Assembly (NCBI GenBank): GCA_013140785.1 | Contig: JABFRZ010000589.1 | Span: 1 to 11,944 of the forward strand | Reading direction: 5' to 3' | Source of the DNA: Planctomycetota bacterium | GTDB taxonomy: Bacteria > Planctomycetota > UBA1135 > GCA-002686595 | DNA: 11,944 bases | Shown here: positions 7,825-11,944 of the stretch, one piece after another | Layout: each line of letters opens with the position of its first letter | Numbering within the stretch: the stretch's first letter is position 1 | The notes under the pieces: model-generated | Seen by the model: the letters and a program-made list of their open reading frames with translations, nothing else | Databases searched by the model: none | Told to the model about the DNA's origin: nothing | Position numbers and translations under genes: made by a program

Positions 7825-8873
7825 GCGCTCACCGCCGCCGTCCGGCGTGGGCGCAGCAGATGGTGGGAGACGATCCACTCCGACCCGCCGCGGTAGCCGA
7901 AGAGCTCGGCGCAGGCCAGGAAGAAGACCCGCCAGCGCTGGTACCAGAGCTCGGCCTGCCGCGTTCCGTAGGTCCGGCCGAAGAGCGCGAGCACCGCCTC
8001 GCGCTGCTGCTCGAGGTTCTGTAGCCAGCCCTCCGAGGTGCGCGCGTAGTGCGTTCCGGGAACAACCCAGCGCGCCTCGCTCTCGAGCGGCAGCTCGAGG
8101 CGCTCGACCAGGTCGTGGCACGGCATCATCCCGCCGCTGAAGAAATGGCGGCTCATCCAGTCCGACTCGTCGCGCGCCTCGAACGGATAGGCGTAGCGCT
8201 GGTGCGCGAAGACGTGCAGGAAGAAGCGCCCATCGGGCCGCAGCCAGCCGGCCACGCGCCGCATGAGCTCTTCCCAGTTGCGCATGTGCTCGAACATCTC
8301 GACCGACACGACGCGATCGAAGCGCTCGCCGATGGTGAAGTCGTTCATGTCGCGGGTGACGACCGAGACGTTGTCGAGCCCGCGGCGGCGCGCCTCGGCC
8401 TGGATGTAGGCGCGCTGCGGAGCCGAGTTGGAGACAGCCACGATCCGGCTGGTCGCGTAGCTCTCGGCCATCCACAGGGTCAGCGAGCCCCAGCCGCAGC
8501 CCAGCTCGAGCACGTCCTGGCCGTCTTGCAGGCCCGCGCGCTCTGCGCTCAGCGCGAGCATGGCTTCCTCGGCTTCGTCGAGCGTGGCGCTCGCGCTGGA
8601 GTAATAGCCGCTGCTGTACTTGAGGCGCTGGCCGAGCACGAGCTGGAAGAAGGCCGGCGGCACTTCATAGTGCTGCTCGTTGGCTTTCTCCGGGACCAGT
8701 GCGACGGGAGCGCGGCGCATGCTCTCGACCCAGGCGCGCAGGGCGCGCTCGTGGTCCTGGTCGAAGAGCGCCTGCTGTTCCCGCAGGCGCTGTCGCAAGA
8801 GCCTCTGGATCCCGTAACGCAGCAGCGCTTCGGGAACGAGCCCCCGCTCGACAAGTCGCATGGCGGTCTTCAT
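7821..8873 (-). CDS. SAM methyltransferase, CFA superfamily, coclaurine-N-methyltransferase-like
   Basis: This 350-residue methyltransferase belongs to the CFA superfamily but lacks the usual CFA N-terminal domain. It has NEQHYEVPPAFF (65-76), KYSSGYY (85-91), the SAM loop VLELGCGWGS (121-130), SVEMFEHMRNW (190-200), FFLHVF (217-222, His220), DWMSRHFFSGGMMP (238-251) and the C-terminal FGYRGGSEWIVSHHLL (325-340). FEHM(K/R)N, the W(M/F)xxxFFxGGxMP segment and FGY..G.EW..SH are as I recall plant coclaurine N-methyltransferase and its bacterial relatives. Ser88 replaces the cysteine of the YSC motif that helps bind bicarbonate in E. coli Cfa. Product databases will probably call it a cyclopropane synthase; substrate and reaction are open and could be lipid or amine methylation. 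The ATG at 8873 shares ATGA with the DUF1295 stop, which decides this start over longer upstream readings. Confidence 0.9.
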   Translation of the reverse strand: MKTAMRLVERGLVPEALLRYGIQRLLRQRLREQQALFDQDHERALRAWVESMRRAPVALVPEKANEQHYEVPPAFFQLVLGQRLKYSSGYYSSASATLDEAEEAMLALSAERAGLQDGQDVLELGCGWGSLTLWMAESYATSRIVAVSNSAPQRAYIQAEARRRGLDNVSVVTRDMNDFTIGERFDRVVSVEMFEHMRNWEELMRRVAGWLRPDGRFFLHVFAHQRYAYPFEARDESDWMSRHFFSGGMMPCHDLVERLELPLESEARWVVPGTHYARTSEGWLQNLEQQREAVLALFGRTYGTRQAELWYQRWRVFFLACAELFGYRGGSEWIVSHHLLRPRRTAAVSA

Positions 8874-9682
8874 GAGGGCTGCGGCGCGTCCTTCGATCGC
8901 GCCCGCGAGGGACCCGGGAAGAAAGCGTTGGTGGTCTCCTGGTACGAGCGGTAGTCCGCCCCGCGCTTGCGCAGCGCCTGCTCTTCCGTCGGGGGAATAC
9001 CCGTGACCTTGAGCACGAGCAAGAGCATCAGCGCCGGCGCGAACCACACGGCCCAACCCAAGGAGAGCCCCATGGAGAGCACGGGGTAGGAGAGCCAGTG
9101 CATCCACTCGAAGAAGTAGTTCGGGTGACGCGAGTAGCGCCACAGGCCCGCTCGGCAGGTGCGCCCCTCGTTCCTGGGCTCGACGCGCCAAGTGCGGAGT
9201 TGCCGGTCCGCGAGGGCCTCGCCGCCGAGCGCGAGGACCCAGATCAGGACACCGGCGAGGTCTCGCAACCCGAAGCCCACGTCCTCGGCCGATATCGGAA
9301 CCAGGAACGCGAGCGACAGCACGACGGCGAGCACGGCCTGAGCCTGGAAGAAGCCGAGCATCCAGCGGTCGTGGCGCGAAGCGAGTTTTTCGCGCAGGGT
9401 TCCGTAGCGCCCATCCTCGGGCTCGCGCCGCAGACGCGCTGCCAGATGAAGCGTCAGTCGCAGGGACCACGCACCGGCCATCGACGCGACCAGGATGCGC
9501 CGGGGCAACCAGCCCGAAGCCAGCAGGGCGTAGCCGATTGCCAGGGACCCGAGGCCGGCCGCCCACAGCAAGTCGACCACGCCCGCGTTACGAGTGCGCC
9601 TGTGCCGCGTCCAGGCGGCCAGCATGACGAGCGAGAGGGCCAATAGACCCCAGAGCGGTAGCAGGGCGTCTTCGGGGGACAC
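8870..9682 (-). CDS. DUF1295 (steroid 5-alpha-reductase/ICMT-like) membrane protein
   Basis: This 270-residue protein has about six or seven membrane segments and the DUF1295 hallmark GLWRYSRHPNYFFEW (179-193), followed by a C-terminal helix pair and GADYRSYQETTNAFFPG (241-257). DUF1295 belongs to the steroid 5-alpha-reductase C-terminal/isoprenylcysteine methyltransferase fold, whose RHPxY segment binds NADPH or S-adenosylmethionine. A reductase acting on a lipid double bond is therefore plausible but not shown. The start is GTG at 9682, with GAAGG and AGGA a few bases upstream as a ribosome binding site. It is the first gene of the seven-gene overlapping set, and its stop overlaps the next ATG as ATGA. 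Residues 258-270 are a soluble, charged tail. Confidence 0.9.
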   Translation of the reverse strand: MSPEDALLPLWGLLALSLVMLAAWTRHRRTRNAGVVDLLWAAGLGSLAIGYALLASGWLPRRILVASMAGAWSLRLTLHLAARLRREPEDGRYGTLREKLASRHDRWMLGFFQAQAVLAVVLSLAFLVPISAEDVGFGLRDLAGVLIWVLALGGEALADRQLRTWRVEPRNEGRTCRAGLWRYSRHPNYFFEWMHWLSYPVLSMGLSLGWAVWFAPALMLLLVLKVTGIPPTEEQALRKRGADYRSYQETTNAFFPGPSRARSKDAPQPS

Positions 9683-9762
9683 GATCCTGCCTTCGCCGGG
9701 CCTGGGGTCGTGGATGCACCGCTGCTCGGGATAGCGCGTTCGGCGATCTGTCGCGTACCGAT

Positions 9763-9774
9763 GCGGAGCTCCGC
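9763..9774. promoter_or_regulatory. Palindrome upstream of the lipid operon
   Basis: GCGGAGCTCCGC is a perfect 12-base palindrome about 80 bases before the GTG start of the first operon gene, in the 114-base gap after the broken terC. A regulator binding site is possible, but short GC palindromes are common in DNA this GC-rich. I could not place a confident -35/-10 pair in the gap. Confidence 0.2.
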
Positions 9775-9796
9775 CGTGCCGGGCCGGAACAGGGCG

Positions 9797-10654
9797 TCAG
9801 CGCTGCGCCGGCGCATCTCTGCGCGGGACCAGGATCGAGAGGATCGTTGCCCCTACCAGCGTGCCCAGCACGGCGCAGAGCGACAAGGTCGTGTCGATCT
9901 TGATCGGGCTGGCCCGCTCCAGCCCGATCACGGGCAGGTAGGTCGGAGCGCTCATCAGCAGCAGCTTCACGCCCACGAACGCCAGGATCAGGATCAGCGC
10001 CGGCTTGAGGAAGCGGAACCTGGCGATCAAGGCGGCCAGGCAGAAGTACAGGGCGCGCAGGCCCAGGATCGCGAAGATGTTGCTGGTGAACACGATGAAC
10101 GGATCGGGCGTGATCGCGAAGATCGCCGGGATGCTGTCGACGGCGAACACGAGGTCGGTGATCTCCACCAGGAGCAAGGCCAAGAACAGGGGCGTGATCG
10201 CCCACCTGCTCGACAGCGTGCCGGGCGGCGGCGGATTCATCACGTCCTTGCCCGTCGCGGGATCCGTGCTGTACGTCGGCTTCGCTGTGCGCCGGGTGAA
10301 GAACCTTTGTCCATCGTAGAAGTCCACGGTGCGGAAGAGCCGCTTCGCCAGCTTGACCGCCAGGTTCTGGGACGGATCGTCGTGCCCCTTGATCAGGGCC
10401 ATCTTGAGCGCGGTCAGGATCAGGAAGCCGCCGAAGAGGATCAGAATCCACTAGTGCTCGAGGATCAGCCCGGCACCGAGGAAGGCGCTGAAGCCGGTGC
10501 CGCACGCGAGCCAGATCGTCGACCAGGTGAGCGCCTCTTTCATGCTCACCTCGTGCGCGTCGCGGTGGAAGACGCCCAGATCCAGCACGAGGAACAGGAG
10601 CACCAGCGCGATGAAACCAGCGTAGGCCCAGATCTTCAGTTGGGCCTGATCCAT
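9797..10654 (-). pseudogene. terC: Broken TerC-family membrane protein gene (amber stop plus internal deletion)
   Basis: The two pieces are clearly TerC/Alx family. The N-terminal 67 codons from ATG 10654 encode MDQAQLKIWAYAG, VLLFLVLDLGVFH (18-30) and VSMKEALTWSTIWLA (36-50), then end at TAG (10453-10451). The same frame continues WILILFGGFLILTALK and, from 10402, the C-terminal half with LLLVEITDLVFAVDSIPAIF, DPFIVFTSNIFAILGLRALY and a last hydrophobic pair, to TGA at 9799-9797. Relative to E. coli Alx, about 70 residues are missing between GFSA and FLGAG (near 10485), including the family's LTGYLIEKSLSVDN segment and two helices. The amber codon lies just past the deletion, beside the conserved Trp-Ile-Leu. 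Intact relatives affect metal (Mn) homeostasis or tellurite resistance; this copy is very probably dead. A longer GTG start at 10726 lacks family support. Confidence 0.85.
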
Positions 10655-11041
10655 CAGTCCCGCCCCGGTGGCATCGAGCGCGAAGGGGACCAAGAGCAGC
10701 GGCGTTGCGATCAAGGATCCCCGCACGGCCCTGACCGCGCTCCTCCGGCCACTGTTTCGGAACCGCCCTCTGGCGCCGACGACTCAAGGACCGCCCTTCA
10801 CTCGCCTCCGAGTTCTTCCCGCCTCGCCGAAGTCGATCCTTGGACCCCGACCGGAACTCGCTGCGTTCGAAGCTGGGCATGTCCTTTCGTTGCTCGCATC
10901 CAGAGAGAAGAGGAAGCGGACTCGGAGGGAGCTGTTCGCTCGAGCTCGTGCTCTGGATGCGCTCGTCGGCGGATAATGGCAGGGCCCGGGCAGGCGTTGA
11001 CGGGCACGAGGCAATCCGGCACGGTGGAAGCACGAAACGCC
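10655..11041. other. Divergent intergenic region between terC remnant and cobalamin-sensor gene
   Basis: These 387 bases separate the terC remnant from the plus-strand cobalamin-protein gene and would hold promoters for both directions. An 11-base perfect inverted repeat (10895-10905 and 10951-10961) is described separately. GATAAT (10972-10977) resembles a -10 box but has no acceptable -35 at 16-18 bases, and TTGACG (10996-11001) has no partner -10. I see no coding sequence with family support. Confidence 0.5.
10895..10961. repeat. 11-base perfect inverted repeat, candidate operator pair
   Basis: CGCATCCAGAG (10895-10905) and CTCTGGATGCG (10951-10961) are exact reverse complements separated by 45 bases, about 80-150 bases upstream of the cobalamin-protein start at 11042. 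The spacing of 56 bases between equivalent points is near five to five and a half helical turns. It may be a pair of regulator sites or a long-loop hairpin; function is unproven. Confidence 0.4.
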
Positions 11042-11944
11042 ATGGACAGCAGCGGATTCGCAGCCACTCTCCTGCGCGCCAGCGCGGAGGGCTTCGCTGG
11101 CCTGGCCGCCAGTCGTCTGATGGAGGGCGATCCGGCGCTCGCCGGCCCCGCCGGATTCGAGGCCTGGCGCGCCCACCTGCGCAGCCAGCTCGGCGCGCTC
11201 GCCGCCGCGGTCGAGGACGAGGCTCCCGAGCTGTTCGCTGCGCACGTCGCCTGGTCGCGGGACGCAATCGCAGCGCGGGAGGTGCCCGTGGCCGCCCTGG
11301 GCGCCGCACTGGTCCGGCTGCGCGAGGTGCTCGAGGAGTCCTTGCCGAACTCGGCCTGGGCTCCGCTCCCGGCCTACTTCCAGCGCGCCCGGGACGAGCT
11401 CGCGCGTCGCTCGGCTCCGCAACCGAGTGAGCTGCCGGGCACGGAGGCTCACGGCCAGCTCGCACTCGACTACGTCACCGCCCTGGTGGCCGGCGACGAG
11501 CGGCGCGCGGTCGCCTTGGTGCTCGACGCGCTCGACGCGGGACGGCTCTCGATTCGCGACGCACTGGCTGCGGTGCTCGTGCCCGCGCAGCGCGAGATCG
11601 GCCGCCAGTGGCATCAGGGTGTGATCGGCGTGGCCGAGGAGCACTTCGGCTCCATCGTCACCCGCAAGGCCCTGGCACGCGTGCTGGCCCTGGCTCCAGA
11701 GGTCGAGCCCAACGGCCGCACGGTGGTCGTCGCCTCGGTGGCGCAAGACGCCCACGACCTCGGCGTGCAGGTCGTCGCGGCCTTCTTCGAGCTCGACGGC
11801 TGGCGCTCGATCTGCCTGGGCGCGGACACCCCGAGCGAGGATCTCGTGCAGCTCGTCGTGCGTTTCGAGGCCGATCTCGTGGCCCTGGGTGCGACCCTGG
11901 ATGGGCAGCGAGAAAGCACGGCGCGCACGATCGAGGCCCTGCGC
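11042..11944 (+). CDS. Cobalamin (B12)-binding sensor-like protein, partial (C-terminus beyond window)
   Basis: The frame is open from ATG 11042 to the window end (301 codons). Residues 1-130 are a helical, Ala/Leu-rich domain that I do not recognise; it is not a MerR-type DNA-binding domain. Residues about 135-215 are a B12-binding helical cap with Trp190 and Glu200-His201 (W, nine residues, EH), the motif that covers the upper face of adenosylcobalamin in CarH. Residues about 226-301 are the Rossmann-like B12 domain with DAHDLG (236-241, His238 the expected lower cobalt ligand) and CLGADTPSEDL (258-268). Together these are the hallmarks of CarH/LitR-type light sensors or cobalamin-carrying corrinoid domains. 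The output module may lie after the window. ATG 11042 has no strong ribosome binding site; GTG 11024 is an alternative start. Confidence 0.88.
   Translation, partial: MDSSGFAATLLRASAEGFAGLAASRLMEGDPALAGPAGFEAWRAHLRSQLGALAAAVEDEAPELFAAHVAWSRDAIAAREVPVAALGAALVRLREVLEESLPNSAWAPLPAYFQRARDELARRSAPQPSELPGTEAHGQLALDYVTALVAGDERRAVALVLDALDAGRLSIRDALAAVLVPAQREIGRQWHQGVIGVAEEHFGSIVTRKALARVLALAPEVEPNGRTVVVASVAQDAHDLGVQVVAAFFELDGWRSICLGADTPSEDLVQLVVRFEADLVALGATLDGQRESTARTIEALR

Noticed and set aside
10972..11001. GATAAT and TTGACG as a sigma-70 promoter for the cobalamin-protein gene
   Set aside because: The two hexamers are in the wrong order (the -35-like one is downstream) and neither has a matching partner at proper spacing.
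9588..11465. Minus-strand frame of 625 codons across the terC region and the cobalamin-protein gene
   Set aside because: The sequence is low-complexity Arg/Ala/Pro-rich, and the terC and cobalamin-binding readings in other frames have unmistakable family motifs.

Overview
This window is high-GC bacterial DNA, with many GTG starts and GC-rich third codon positions. The lineage cannot be fixed from sequence alone. The secreted beta-propeller protein carrying the WPxWRGPxRDGxS signature resembles proteins common in Planctomycetota and in Myxococcota-like bacteria, so one of those groups is the best guess at low confidence.

Layout. Positions 1-50 are the 3' part of a tRNA-Arg (anticodon TCG). 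A gene-poor stretch follows (51-537), then a plus-strand alpha/beta hydrolase with an N-terminal export signal (538-1539). Convergent to it on the minus strand is a secreted PQQ-like beta-propeller protein (1714-2916). From 9682 down to 3032 the minus strand holds seven genes, each overlapping the next by 1 or 4 bases: DUF1295 membrane protein, a coclaurine-N-methyltransferase-like SAM methyltransferase, an acyl-lipid/acyl-CoA desaturase, an FAD-dependent amine-oxidase-like protein, a DUF1365 protein, a UfaA1-like cyclopropane-fatty-acid-synthase-family enzyme, and a DUF2878 membrane protein. Upstream on the same strand is a broken terC gene (9797-10654), with an amber codon and an apparent in-frame loss of about 70 codons. 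A divergent plus-strand gene (11042 to the window end, open) encodes a cobalamin-binding protein with both the Wx9EH and DxHxxG motifs of CarH/LitR-type B12 photosensors.

How the genes fit together. The FAD protein, DUF1365 and CFA-family trio matches the order I recall for Mycobacterium tuberculosis Rv0449c-Rv0448c-ufaA1 and recalls bacterial clusters linked to modified (cyclopropane, methyl-branched or furan) fatty acids. Here the desaturase could create the acyl double bond, the UfaA1-like enzyme could methylate it from S-adenosylmethionine, and the FAD and DUF1295 proteins could carry out later redox steps on membrane phospholipid chains. That sequence of reactions is inference. In some bacteria such lipid genes respond to light or singlet oxygen, so the nearby B12-binding protein is a plausible but unproven sensor partner. 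The points most worth a second look are the unbroken chain of overlaps, the two differently altered CFA-family active sites, the neighbouring cobalamin sensor and the decayed terC.
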